Source of the DNA: CAZTAO01 sp964611645
GTDB taxonomy: Bacteria; Armatimonadota; UBA5829
Reading direction: 5' to 3'
NCBI GenBank assembly: GCA_964611645.1
Contig: CAZTAO010000050.1
Coordinates: forward strand, 1-33,758
Length of the DNA: 33,758 bases
Both the position numbers and the translations under genes were made by a program. The notes below the pieces were generated by a model. The model did no database searches. It worked only from the letters and a program-made list of their open reading frames with translations, and was not told the origin of the DNA. The first letter of the stretch is position 1, and the number at the start of each line of letters is the position of its first letter. This document shows, in pieces, positions 22,955-30,485 of the stretch.

Positions 22955-23236
22955 CTATTCCGCACTCTTCTTACCTTCCTGCAGCCGCACCAAGTCGGCC
23001 CTTAGTTTATCCGGGATCGCACAACGCAGCGCCTTTGCCAGCTTTCCCGTCTTAATCGCCATCTCATAACACTTCGCCGAACCACACAGGTATGCGCCAC
23101 GTCCCGCCGTTCTGCCGGTCGGGTCTAGCCGCACGTCTCCCTGAGCGTCACACACAATTCTATGCAGGTCGCCCTTCGGCGCCGGACACCTGCAAGACAC
23201 GCAAGTTCTGATGGGCGGGTGCCCCTTGCTTGCCAT
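22955..23236 (-). CDS. ylxR: YlxR/RnpM family RNA-binding protein
   Basis: The 93-aa product has the YlxR/DUF448 signature: RTCVSCR near the start, then GRTAGRGAYLC in the middle. The C-terminal part carries basic residues that contribute to RNA binding. The Bacillus homologue modulates RNase P activity, so a similar role is possible here. ATG 23236 was chosen because GGTGA lies about six bases upstream; the longer frame starts with a GTG inside that site. It begins 18 nt after the nusA stop, the standard location. Confidence 0.94.
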   Translation of the reverse strand: MASKGHPPIRTCVSCRCPAPKGDLHRIVCDAQGDVRLDPTGRTAGRGAYLCGSAKCYEMAIKTGKLAKALRCAIPDKLRADLVRLQEGKKSAE

Positions 23237-23254
23237 TGAAGTCACCAGGCCAGC

Positions 23255-24547
23255 CTAATCGGCCTTTTCTTCTGGTTCATCTGCCACAGGTTCGCTATCC
23301 TCCGGCAGACTCTCAACCTCGGCCTCGTCAACCTGGACCGCATCCGAAAGGTGTATTGTCACCGACTCCGGATCCGGGAGGTGAATAGTCTCTGCTTCCG
23401 CCGCTGCTATGGCTGCCGCATCTTCCGGAGTTGCCACTTGTGCTTCAAGCTCAGGCTCAACCGCAGTTACGGGTTGCGCATCACTCTCTGCTTCGGCGGC
23501 GTCTTCCTGCACTTTGGCTATCTGGGCTTCGCTGCGGATGTCTATTCGCCAGCCGGTAAGCCTGGCTGCAAGGCGGACATTCTGACCAGACTTGCCTATC
23601 GCCAGCGACAGTTGGCTGTCCGGGACAATAACAAGAGCGGACTTAGCTTCATCGTCACAAGTAACTGTAACAACCTTAGCGGGAGACAGCGCTTCGGCGA
23701 TGAACCGGTCCGGACGGTCGTTCCAGCGGACAATGTCTATCTTCTCGCCGTAAAGCTCGTTTACTATCGACTGGACTCTTGTCCCGCGATGACCCACGCA
23801 GGCGCCCATTGCATCGACTTTGTCGTCGCTGGACTGCACTGCTACCTTGGTCCTGGCGCCCGGTTCGCGCGCAACCGACATCACGCTGACCACGCCCTCC
23901 GCGATCTCGGGAACCTCGAACTCAAACAACCGTCGGATCAGGCTGGGGTGAGTTCGCGATACTACGATCTGTGGGCCTTTGGTGGTCCGTCTGACGTCAA
24001 GAATGTATACTTTCACACGGTCGTTGAACCGGTATGGCTCCGTGGGGACCTGCTCGCCTGGTGGCAGTATGCCCTCGACTTTGCCGAGGTTCACAACCAC
24101 GTTGCGCTGGTCTCTCCGCTGAACCGTACAGGTAACAATCTCGCCAAGGCGGTCGCGGTAGTCCTCGTAGACTTTGTCGCGCTCGGCCTCACGGATTCTC
24201 TGGACAACAACCTGCTTCGCGGTCTGAGCTGCGATGCGGCCAAAGTTCTCCGGGGTGACCTCTACCTCGACGGTGTCGCCGACAGATGCCCCCGGGTCAA
24301 CTTTACGAGCCTCTTTCAGCCCGACCTGGGTGTGCGCGTTAAGGACTTCCTCGACAACTTCCTTCTCGCAGTAGACGTGGAACCCGCCCTTGGACGAACT
24401 CACCCGCACACGGACATCTCCCGTGGCCGCAAAGTTCTTCCGATAGGCGGTCTCAAGCGCCGACTCGATAGTCGATAGCAAGACCTCCAGCGGGATCTCT
24501 TTTTCTTTCTCTATCTGCCGAAGGGCATCGAGGAATTCAGCATTCAT
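23255..24547 (-). CDS. nusA: Transcription termination/antitermination protein NusA
   Basis: A 430-aa NusA. The N-terminal RNA polymerase-binding domain (about 1-130) is followed by an S1 domain near 135-200 (IVTCTVQRRDQRNVVVNLGKVEG). KH domains come next, with ACVGHRGTRVQSIVNELYGE and SLAIGKSGQNVRLAARLTGW, the conserved core of NusA. The last 80 residues are very acidic (many Glu, Asp and Ala) and lack the AR repeats of E. coli. NusA binds paused RNA polymerase and controls pausing, termination and antitermination. It is the first gene of the operon; rimP, which usually precedes nusA, is missing. GGAG lies 13 bases before the ATG, a longer spacing than usual. The promoter and a leader hairpin lie upstream. 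Confidence 0.98.
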   Translation of the reverse strand: MNAEFLDALRQIEKEKEIPLEVLLSTIESALETAYRKNFAATGDVRVRVSSSKGGFHVYCEKEVVEEVLNAHTQVGLKEARKVDPGASVGDTVEVEVTPENFGRIAAQTAKQVVVQRIREAERDKVYEDYRDRLGEIVTCTVQRRDQRNVVVNLGKVEGILPPGEQVPTEPYRFNDRVKVYILDVRRTTKGPQIVVSRTHPSLIRRLFEFEVPEIAEGVVSVMSVAREPGARTKVAVQSSDDKVDAMGACVGHRGTRVQSIVNELYGEKIDIVRWNDRPDRFIAEALSPAKVVTVTCDDEAKSALVIVPDSQLSLAIGKSGQNVRLAARLTGWRIDIRSEAQIAKVQEDAAEAESDAQPVTAVEPELEAQVATPEDAAAIAAAEAETIHLPDPESVTIHLSDAVQVDEAEVESLPEDSEPVADEPEEKAD

Positions 24548-24582
24548 TTGGCTAGTAATCTCCGTTTTGGCGGAAACTTAAA

Positions 24583-24607
24583 GAGAGTGGGCTCAATGCC
24601 CACTCTC
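24583..24607 (-). terminator. Leader hairpin upstream of nusA (attenuator or terminator)
   Basis: On the minus strand a perfect 10-bp stem GAGAGTGGGC/GCCCACTCTC with loop ATTGA, followed by TTTAAGTTT. It lies between the nusA promoter and the nusA start, so it can act as an attenuator for the operon, and it would also stop readthrough from transketolase. The T-rich tail is weak, so partial termination is likelier than full stop. Confidence 0.65.
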
Positions 24608-24633
24608 CGGTTAGCGCCCCAACTTACGACTAT

Positions 24634-24663
24634 AGTATAGCAGAGTACACCTGCTTAGTGCAA
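24634..24663 (-). promoter_or_regulatory. Promoter of the nusA operon
   Basis: On the minus strand, TTGCAC (24658-24663), an 18-nt spacer and TATACT (24634-24639). Transcription would start near 24627, giving a leader of about 80 nt that contains the hairpin at 24583-24607. It lies in the gap downstream of transketolase. Confidence 0.7.
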
Positions 24664-24677
24664 CAGACGTTGCTCTG

Positions 24678-24704
24678 CATCCCCCCTCCGCGTCGGGGAG
24701 GGAG
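24678..24704. repeat. Short G/C-rich palindromic repeat behind transketolase
   Basis: CCCCCTCCGCG followed by TCGGGGAGGGAG matches the palindrome family at 10371-10652 (CCCCTCCGCG core). It lies directly 3' of the transketolase stop codon and may form an mRNA 3' hairpin. Confidence 0.6.
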
Positions 24705-24709
24705 TTACA

Positions 24710-26719
24710 TCAGCCTTTCAGATACTCAGCAGTCTTCTCTGCTACGTTCTGGGCGGTGAAGCCGAACTTCTCCGCCAGGACCTGGTATGGGCCGGAGGCG
24801 CCGAAGCGGTTCATGCCGATCACCAGGCCCTCGTTGCCAACCCACTTGCACCATCCGAATGGCGAGGCGGCTTCGACTGCCACTCGCTTGGTCACGCTCG
24901 GAGGCAGGACCGAGTCACGGTATGCCTTGTCCTGGGCCTCGAAGAGCTCGAAGCTGGGCATTGAGACCACCCGGACGCCAATTCCCTGCTCCTTGAGCAT
25001 CGCGGCGCCGCTCATGGTGATTTCCATTTCCGAACCGCTGGAGATCAAGATCACGTCGATCTTGTCGGAGTCCTGAACTATGTACGCGCCTTTGCGGAGT
25101 TGCTTGGCTTTCTTGCTGTCTTCGTTTACCGAACACAGGTTCTGCCGGGAGAGCGCGAGGACGGTCGGACCGTTCTTGTTCTCAAGAGCCGCGGCCCAGG
25201 CAACGACTGTCTCAGCGGTGTCGGCAGGGCGGATGACCGTCAGGCCGGGCATGCAGCGCATTGAGGCCAGGTGCTCAATAGGCTCATGGGTCGGGCCGTC
25301 TTCGCCGACGAAAATACTGTCGTGAGTCATCACGAATATCACCTGCTGCTTCATAAGCGCGGCCAAGCGAACTGTCGGTCGCATATAGTCAACGAACACC
25401 ATGAATGTTGCGCCGTAGGGGATTACGCCGCCGTAGACGGACATCCCATTCAGGCACGCGCCCATCCCATGCTCACGAACGCCAAAGTGCAGGTTCTTGC
25501 CGAGGCGGTTCTCCTTGCAGAACGATCCCCCACCCTTCACGTCTGACTTGTTGCTGGGCGAAAGGTCGGCGGACCCACCCCACATCGCCGGGACGAGCTT
25601 GGCGACTTCCTGGATGACGTTACCGGACGATACCCGGGTCGCGACTGCCTTGGAGCAATCGAATTGGTCGAGCAAGTCGTCGGCCAGGCTCTCGGGTACG
25701 AACTTGGACATCATCTTGTCCCAGAGGTCTTTCATATCGGGGAACTCGGCGCAGTATTTGGCGAAGTTGGCCTGCCAGGCATCGTATTCCGGCTTGACCG
25801 CTGCGGCGTGAGCCTTGAAGACATCGTACACGCCATCAGCCACATAGAACGGCTGGTCCACCGGCCATCCGATGAGTTCCTTGGCTCCCTTGACCTCATC
25901 CGCGCCAAGCGGCTCGCCGTGGGCGGAGGCTTTTCCGGCCTTGGTCGGGGCGCCTTTGCCGATGGTGGTCTTGCAGATAATCAGGCTGGGCTTGCCGGTC
26001 TCGGCCTTTGCAGCCTGAATGGCTTTCGTGGCGGCTTCACGGTCGTGGCCGTCGATTGTCTGGACCTGCCAATGGTAGGCCTCGAAGCGCTTCTGAACAT
26101 CGTCGGTGTAGGCAAGCGACGTGCAGCCTTCTATTGAGATCTGGTTGTCATCGTAGAGGAGGATGATGTTGCCAAGGCCAAGATGGCCGGCGAGGGCGCA
26201 CGACTCATGGCTGATGCCCTCCATCATATCTCCGTCGCCGCAGACTGCATATATGTAGTGCTTGAACAACTCGTAGCCCGGCTTGTTGAAAGTTGCCGCC
26301 ATCCGCTCGTAGGCCATTGCCATTCCGACCGCATTGGAGAGTCCCTGGCCGAGAGGGCCTGTAGTGGTCTCGATTCCGTGGTCGAGGTCGTGCTCAGGGT
26401 GGCCGGGGGTAACGCTGTCCCACTGCCTGAACTGTTTCAGGTCATCGAGTGTAATCTTGTAGCCGGCCAGGTGAAGCAGCGTGTAGAGCAGCATCGAACC
26501 GTGGCCGCCAGAGAGGATGAACCTGTCGCGGTTCGGCCATCGGGGATCCGCCGGGTTGTAGCGGAGGAACTTGGTCCAAAGGACCGAGGCATAGTCCGCC
26601 GCACCCATGGGCAGCCCGGGGTGGCCGGACTTGGCTTTCTCAACGCCGTCCACGGCCAGGTACTTAATGGTGTTAACAACCTTGTCATCAAGGCTCATAT
26701 TCGCGAGTGTCTGTGACAT
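24710..26719 (-). CDS. tkt: Transketolase
   Basis: A full-length 669-aa transketolase. N-terminal features include SGHPGLPMGAAD (31-42), a TPGHPE loop and ETTTGPLGQGLSNAVG (about 117-132), with GDGDMMEG (161-168) and DDNQISIEG (about 190-198) for ThDP and metal. The middle domain has FGVREHGMGA, with the Glu that activates ThDP. The enzyme moves two-carbon units between sugar phosphates in the pentose phosphate pathway. Its start follows GGAG by nine bases. Transcription likely begins at an extended -10 promoter about 50 nt upstream. The divergent neighbour is a sugar isomerase-like gene and the downstream neighbour is the nusA operon, which has its own promoter. Confidence 0.98.
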   Translation of the reverse strand: MSQTLANMSLDDKVVNTIKYLAVDGVEKAKSGHPGLPMGAADYASVLWTKFLRYNPADPRWPNRDRFILSGGHGSMLLYTLLHLAGYKITLDDLKQFRQWDSVTPGHPEHDLDHGIETTTGPLGQGLSNAVGMAMAYERMAATFNKPGYELFKHYIYAVCGDGDMMEGISHESCALAGHLGLGNIILLYDDNQISIEGCTSLAYTDDVQKRFEAYHWQVQTIDGHDREAATKAIQAAKAETGKPSLIICKTTIGKGAPTKAGKASAHGEPLGADEVKGAKELIGWPVDQPFYVADGVYDVFKAHAAAVKPEYDAWQANFAKYCAEFPDMKDLWDKMMSKFVPESLADDLLDQFDCSKAVATRVSSGNVIQEVAKLVPAMWGGSADLSPSNKSDVKGGGSFCKENRLGKNLHFGVREHGMGACLNGMSVYGGVIPYGATFMVFVDYMRPTVRLAALMKQQVIFVMTHDSIFVGEDGPTHEPIEHLASMRCMPGLTVIRPADTAETVVAWAAALENKNGPTVLALSRQNLCSVNEDSKKAKQLRKGAYIVQDSDKIDVILISSGSEMEITMSGAAMLKEQGIGVRVVSMPSFELFEAQDKAYRDSVLPPSVTKRVAVEAASPFGWCKWVGNEGLVIGMNRFGASGPYQVLAEKFGFTAQNVAEKTAEYLKG

Positions 26720-26774
26720 ACACTGTACTCCGATGCGTGTGATTTTGTATAGGCAGGCTCAAGGCCACCCAGAC

Positions 26775-26783
26775 ATTATAGCA
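26775..26783 (-). promoter_or_regulatory. Extended -10 promoter of transketolase
   Basis: TGCTATAAT on the minus strand: a perfect -10 (26775-26780) with the TGn extension (26781-26783). No -35 hexamer is evident, as expected for extended -10 promoters. Predicted start is near 26768, about 50 nt before the ATG. Confidence 0.6.
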
Positions 26784-26967
26784 GAATTGGTCGTAGGTCG
26801 TCCGCTACCGGTCGTCTGGGGGCGTTCTGGGAGCGCTGATAGTTCACTGTCCTGGGTTTGCAGTTACGTGCGGCTCGCAGAAGGATTAGGGGTCCGTGGC
26901 GTGTAAGGGGAAACATAGAATCCAAACACTTCTGCCGATGGACTCGGCATTTACGGAGGCGCCTGCT

Positions 26968-28461
26968 ATGCGATCAACCAAAGTCGGAATTGTGATGCTC
27001 AATGACGGCCGTGAGCACGTCTGGTCTGAGAACAATGCTCTCAATATGGAAGTCTGTAACCGCTGGGCCAAGGTCCTGCGAGATGGTTTGGGGAATGCGG
27101 ACGGGTCAGCGGTGGAGGTTGTTGTGGCCTCCCAGATCATCACCGGAGTCCGGATGGCCCAGAAGATCGGCGAAGAACTGGTCTCCAAGGGCTGCAAACA
27201 GGTGATAATGTGCTACAACGTGTGGGACTTCCCCTACTTGGCGTGGCCGTTCATCAACTGCTTCGGCAAGGATGTCCCGATCCTGTCCCTGTCCAACAAC
27301 AACGGCGAGTACCCCGGCAACGTGGGCCTGCTGGCTACCGATGGCGCGCTGAGGCAAGCCGGCAGGCGGACCCATCGAATAGTTGGCGAGATCGATTCGC
27401 CACAGACTCAGCAGGAAGTGCTGGACTGGGTCCGCGCCGCAAATGCTGTTACCACTATCAAGAACGAGGTCTACGGTCTCTACGGCGGCGCTTCGATGGG
27501 TATGGACACCGGCCACTTCCACCTGGTTCCGGTGCAGAAGGCGCTGGGCTGCGGAGTCTATCAGATAGACCAGTATCTGCTTGTGAAATACGCCGAAGAC
27601 AGCGACCCCGCGATGGTGGAAAAAGGGATGAAGTGGTTCGAGAAGCTGCTGGGAGACCGCATTCTGTACGATGGAAAGATGCTAACCCCCGAGACCCTCA
27701 AGCGGCAGATCAAGCTGTATCTGGCCATGGACAGGATCAACCAGGAGGAAGGGTTCGACTTCTGCGGCCTCAAGGGCCAGAGGGAACTGACCGAGCACTA
27801 CACCCTCGGCGATGTGCCCGAAATGATGATGAATGACCCTTATGACTGGAACGGCCCAAAGGAGCCTGTCGTGTGCGCCACCGAGGCCGACTCGTTCGCC
27901 GCAATCACAATGCAGCTCATGAAGTATGTGTCCGGCGGACTGCCGATCCTGTTTATGGACGTACGCCTGTATCACCCCGACCTGGACATCTGGGACTGGT
28001 GCAACTCCGGCAACCACGCGAGCTGGTACGCCGCCAGGTCCTACGACCCTGCGGAGAACTACAAGAAGATCACATTCCACCCCGCACTGGACTTCTATTT
28101 CAAGGCTGGTGGGGCGTCGGTAGAGTTCGATGCGGCGCCGGGCGAGATGACATTCGCGAGAATGGGAATGTGGGACGACAAGCCGTTTATGTTCATCGTG
28201 AAGGGCGAGGCGGTTGACCTGGGCGAGGCGGAGAGGAAGAGACTCAACGCCCTGACAGCCCCCACCTGGCCCCACGTCCACGCCAGACTCGATTGCTCCT
28301 TCAATGAGTTCCTGACCCTCTTCCCCGCCAACCACGCCCAAGGCGTAATAGGCAACAAAGTCCGCGCCCTGACCTACCTCTGCGAGATATCGGGAATCAC
28401 GCCGATTGTTGCGGGGAAGGACGGGTGCGAGCGGGTCAAGCCGATTTGGGAGAGGGTGTGA
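26968..28461 (+). CDS. L-fucose/L-arabinose isomerase-fold protein
   Basis: A 497-aa protein of the FucI/AraA-like fold. VVASQIITGVRMAQKIGEEL (about 52-71) and VIMCYNVWDFPYLAWPF (about 79-95) correspond to the first Rossmann-like region. CATEADSFAAITMQLMKYV (about 303-321) and ILFMDVRLYHPD (about 327-338) offer Glu 306 and Asp 331 as the metal ligands, 25 residues apart, as in FucI (E337/D361 in E. coli). HVHARLD (about 436-442) may supply the third ligand. Such enzymes interconvert aldoses and ketoses, or cleave sugar acids. ATG 26968 is chosen because GGAGG lies about nine bases upstream; the longer frame has no such site. It is divergent from transketolase, which suggests pentose or deoxyhexose metabolism, but the substrate is unknown. 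Confidence 0.85.
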   Translation: MRSTKVGIVMLNDGREHVWSENNALNMEVCNRWAKVLRDGLGNADGSAVEVVVASQIITGVRMAQKIGEELVSKGCKQVIMCYNVWDFPYLAWPFINCFGKDVPILSLSNNNGEYPGNVGLLATDGALRQAGRRTHRIVGEIDSPQTQQEVLDWVRAANAVTTIKNEVYGLYGGASMGMDTGHFHLVPVQKALGCGVYQIDQYLLVKYAEDSDPAMVEKGMKWFEKLLGDRILYDGKMLTPETLKRQIKLYLAMDRINQEEGFDFCGLKGQRELTEHYTLGDVPEMMMNDPYDWNGPKEPVVCATEADSFAAITMQLMKYVSGGLPILFMDVRLYHPDLDIWDWCNSGNHASWYAARSYDPAENYKKITFHPALDFYFKAGGASVEFDAAPGEMTFARMGMWDDKPFMFIVKGEAVDLGEAERKRLNALTAPTWPHVHARLDCSFNEFLTLFPANHAQGVIGNKVRALTYLCEISGITPIVAGKDGCERVKPIWERV

Positions 28462-28540
28462 GCGGTCGTTAGTTCGTCTGATGGTCGTTTCGGTCAGGCA
28501 GCGGACTGATAGCCGAATATCTGGAGCCAACAAACGTGCA

Positions 28541-28566
28541 GCGCCCAGTGAAAATCTCCTGGGCGC
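28541..28566. other. Hairpin between convergent genes
   Basis: GCGCCCAG (28541-28548) and CTGGGCGC (28559-28566) form an 8-bp perfect stem between the isomerase and the cysteine-rich protein. Neither side has a T run, so it is at most a weak bidirectional terminator. Confidence 0.4.
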
Positions 28567-28598
28567 CGCTTCGTACAACTAATCCAACAAGTCGAACC

Positions 28599-29009
28599 CT
28601 ATTTCCTGGGCATGACTTTCTTGACCGGTTTCTTCATGTGCGGGCAGGCATCGGCTGCGCCTTTGGGGCATACGCAGGGCTTGCCTTTCTTGATCATGCA
28701 GTCTTTTCCACACTTCTGGCCCTTGACCTTGACGCTGCAAGTGTTGTCGCATTTGACTGTCTTGCCATTCACTACGCACTTGGTGGCTTTGCCACTCTTG
28801 TTCTTCGCAACAACTTTGCACGTTGCAGTCTTGCCCTTGACCCCTTGATGCATGGGGCAGCCTGCTGCAGCGGGCTTGGCCTTGGCTACGGTCTTCTTGG
28901 TGGGCATCGCGCATGCGCCGCCAGCGCATCCGGGCGCGGCAATTGCCGGTGAGAATAGCGAGGCAACAAACACTACCGCTGCTGCCCAGGTCACTACCTT
29001 CTTGTACAT
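28599..29009 (-). CDS. Small secreted Cys/Lys-rich protein, possible metal binder
   Basis: The 136-aa precursor starts at ATG 29009, eight to nine bases after GGAGGA. It has a clear signal peptide (YKKVVTWAAAVVFVASLFSPAIAA, cut before APGC). The mature part of about 110 residues contains 12 Cys and many Lys, often as K-C-x or C-x-V-K units, plus CPMHQ and CPHMK, which echo the CPMH motif of heavy-metal-binding proteins. No enzyme fold is evident. I do not know this family; metal sequestration or disulfide-rich structure is inferred only from composition. It has its own promoter and is divergent from ftsY, with a hairpin downstream. Confidence 0.8.
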   Translation of the reverse strand: MYKKVVTWAAAVVFVASLFSPAIAAPGCAGGACAMPTKKTVAKAKPAAAGCPMHQGVKGKTATCKVVAKNKSGKATKCVVNGKTVKCDNTCSVKVKGQKCGKDCMIKKGKPCVCPKGAADACPHMKKPVKKVMPRK

Positions 29010-29058
29010 AAAATCATTCCTCCGTGTTGTTGGTTGAATACGTCGTTTGAGTATGTAG

Positions 29059-29087
29059 ATCATATACCCATCAGGAATATGACGCAA
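29059..29087 (-). promoter_or_regulatory. Promoter of the secreted Cys-rich protein
   Basis: On the minus strand, TTGCGT (29082-29087), a 17-nt spacer and TATGAT (29059-29064). Transcription would start near 29052 and give a leader of about 43 nt ending in ACGGAGGA before the ATG. It is divergent from the ftsY promoter, about 40 nt away. Confidence 0.6.
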
Positions 29088-29125
29088 GACCTGTCTTTCT
29101 GGTTCACTTTAGTCTTCATCTATTT

Positions 29126-29154
29126 TTGCCCATCGGTACAACAACCGCTATACT
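29126..29154 (+). promoter_or_regulatory. Promoter of ftsY
   Basis: TTGCCC (29126-29131), a 17-nt spacer and TATACT (29149-29154). Transcription should start near 29161, placing a hairpin at the very 5' end of the mRNA. Confidence 0.65.
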
Positions 29155-29160
29155 ATACCA

Positions 29161-29181
29161 GGAAGCGGTCATTTCGCTTCC
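29161..29181 (+). promoter_or_regulatory. 5'-terminal hairpin of the ftsY transcript
   Basis: GGAAGCG and CGCTTCC form a 7-bp stem around a GTCATTT loop, at the predicted transcription start. A 5' stem can protect an mRNA from decay; a regulatory role is inference. Confidence 0.45.
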
Positions 29182-29213
29182 CGCATTTTGTACAGGAGCT
29201 TTGAAGAAACCAC

Positions 29214-30095
29214 ATGAGACTCTTGAAAGGCATTTTCTCTCGCGTCGACCAATTGCTGACAGGTCGCAGACCGGTTGACGATGAGTTGTTCGACGAACTC
29301 GAAGAGCTGTTGATCCAGGCAGACATAAGCGTCCACACCGCCACCAAGCTCGTGAACGCACTGCGAACGGCCTCAAGATCGGAGCGCACAAACGACTCAG
29401 AAGGAATCCGGGACAAGCTCAAGTCGCTCATGGTCGATATACTGCGCCAGGATGACTCGGTTCGTCTGAATGTCCCGGAGAAGAAGCCCGCTCTGTATAT
29501 TATGGTGGGTGTGAATGGTGTCGGCAAGACCACCACCATTGCTAAGATGGCCCACAAACTGAAGAAGAGCGGCAAGAAGGTCATACTGGCTGCGGGAGAC
29601 ACATTCCGAGCCGCCGCAATCGACCAACTCGCGGTCTGGGCAGACCGTGCTGGGGTCGAGATGATTAAGCACCAGCCCGGCGGAGACCCCGCCGCAGTGG
29701 TGTTCGATGCCATCCAGGCGGCAATTGCCAGGGACGCGGATGTTATCATAGCAGATACTGCGGGCAGGCTGCATACGAAGTCGAACCTGATGAATGAACT
29801 CGCAAAGATCGGCCGCATTGCCCGCAAAGCCCTGGACCGGGACCCGGACGAGATCCTGCTTGTCCTGGACGCCACTACGGGCCAGAACGGGATATCGCAA
29901 GCGAAGGAATTCGCGGCTTGCGTTCCGCTGACCGGCATTGTGCTCTCGAAACTGGACGGTACAGCGAAGGGCGGGATAGTTGTCACTATACGCGACGAAT
30001 TCAGCCTCCCCATAAAGCTCGTGACCCTCGGCGAGAAACTCGATGATCTAGAGGATTTCAACGCAAAGAGCTTCGTGGACGCGCTGTTCGAATAG
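29214..30095 (+). CDS. ftsY: Signal recognition particle receptor FtsY
   Basis: A 293-aa FtsY consisting only of the NG domain. The N-domain helices (1-90) lead to the SRP-GTPase motifs VGVNGVGKTTTIAK (98-111), DTFRAAA (129-135), DTAGR (181-185) and SKLDGTAKGG (245-254). It ends GEKLDDLEDFNAKSFVDALF, the FtsY-type C-terminal helix. It receives ribosome-SRP complexes at the inner membrane and hydrolyses GTP together with Ffh. The acidic A domain of E. coli FtsY is absent, as in many bacteria. AGGAG lies about 15 bases before the ATG, which is unusually far for a ribosome-binding site. Its own promoter is at 29126-29154. No clear terminator follows the stop. Confidence 0.96.
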   Translation: MRLLKGIFSRVDQLLTGRRPVDDELFDELEELLIQADISVHTATKLVNALRTASRSERTNDSEGIRDKLKSLMVDILRQDDSVRLNVPEKKPALYIMVGVNGVGKTTTIAKMAHKLKKSGKKVILAAGDTFRAAAIDQLAVWADRAGVEMIKHQPGGDPAAVVFDAIQAAIARDADVIIADTAGRLHTKSNLMNELAKIGRIARKALDRDPDEILLVLDATTGQNGISQAKEFAACVPLTGIVLSKLDGTAKGGIVVTIRDEFSLPIKLVTLGEKLDDLEDFNAKSFVDALFE

Positions 30096-30202
30096 CGAAA
30101 TCAGAGACGCCTTTTTTCGGTCGTTTGAAGGATATTTGCCTCGAGCATGGGAATAATAGTAATGTCCGATCAGTAGTGTGGCGGTTGGGGACAGGCTGCA
30201 CC

Positions 30203-30222
30203 CGTAGATGCATGCATCTACG
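30203..30222. repeat. Perfect 20-bp palindrome
   Basis: CGTAGATGCATGCATCTACG is its own reverse complement over all 20 bases, in the gap between ftsY and rluD. The gap 30096-30485 shows no gene; it holds this palindrome, a nested hairpin and a REP-like element. Confidence 0.85.
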
Positions 30223-30293
30223 AAATCAGCATTCAACGGAGGATCTTAATGGTCCTACTCCCAAACCAGATGCTCAAGAACGGAGCGCGGACA

Positions 30294-30349
30294 TGAGCCA
30301 GGCGTGCTGGGAAGTTCGGGGAAACTTCGATTCTCGGTGGCCTGGCTCA
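30294..30349 (+). repeat. Nested stem-loop in the ftsY-rluD gap
   Basis: An outer 10-bp stem TGAGCCAGGC/GCCTGGCTCA (30294-30303 and 30340-30349) encloses an inner 6-bp stem GAAGTT/AACTTC (30311-30316 and 30323-30328) with loop CGGGGA. A structured RNA or a palindromic mobile remnant are both possible. Confidence 0.55.
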
Positions 30350-30370
30350 ACCCTTGTACCACCTGCTACC

Positions 30371-30464
30371 GTCATGCTGAACTTGTTTCAGCCGCTGGCG
30401 CGTCTCGACGAGCATCTGGCGCGTCTTACTACAACGACAGTCCCTGAATGTAGTTCAGGGTGAC
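30371..30464. repeat. REP-like inverted repeat upstream of the rluD-type gene
   Basis: The arms GTCATGCTGAACTTGTTTCA (30371-30390) and TGAATGTAGTTCAGGGTGAC (30445-30464) are imperfect inverted copies (about 16 of 21 positions pair when extended by one base). The loop holds two copies of CTGGCGCGTCT. It is related in form to the palindrome at 20689-20749. Confidence 0.65.
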
Positions 30465-30485
30465 GTTACCTCACTGGAGTCTACA

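Noticed and set aside
23351..24478. Plus-strand frame of 375 codons
   Set aside because: Antisense to nusA, whose identity is certain.
30096..30122. T-run GCCTTTTTT after ftsY as an intrinsic terminator
   Set aside because: I could not find a stem directly before the T run.
30125..30463. Plus-strand frame of 112 codons between ftsY and rluD
   Set aside because: Runs through the palindrome, nested hairpin and REP-like repeat; no protein features.
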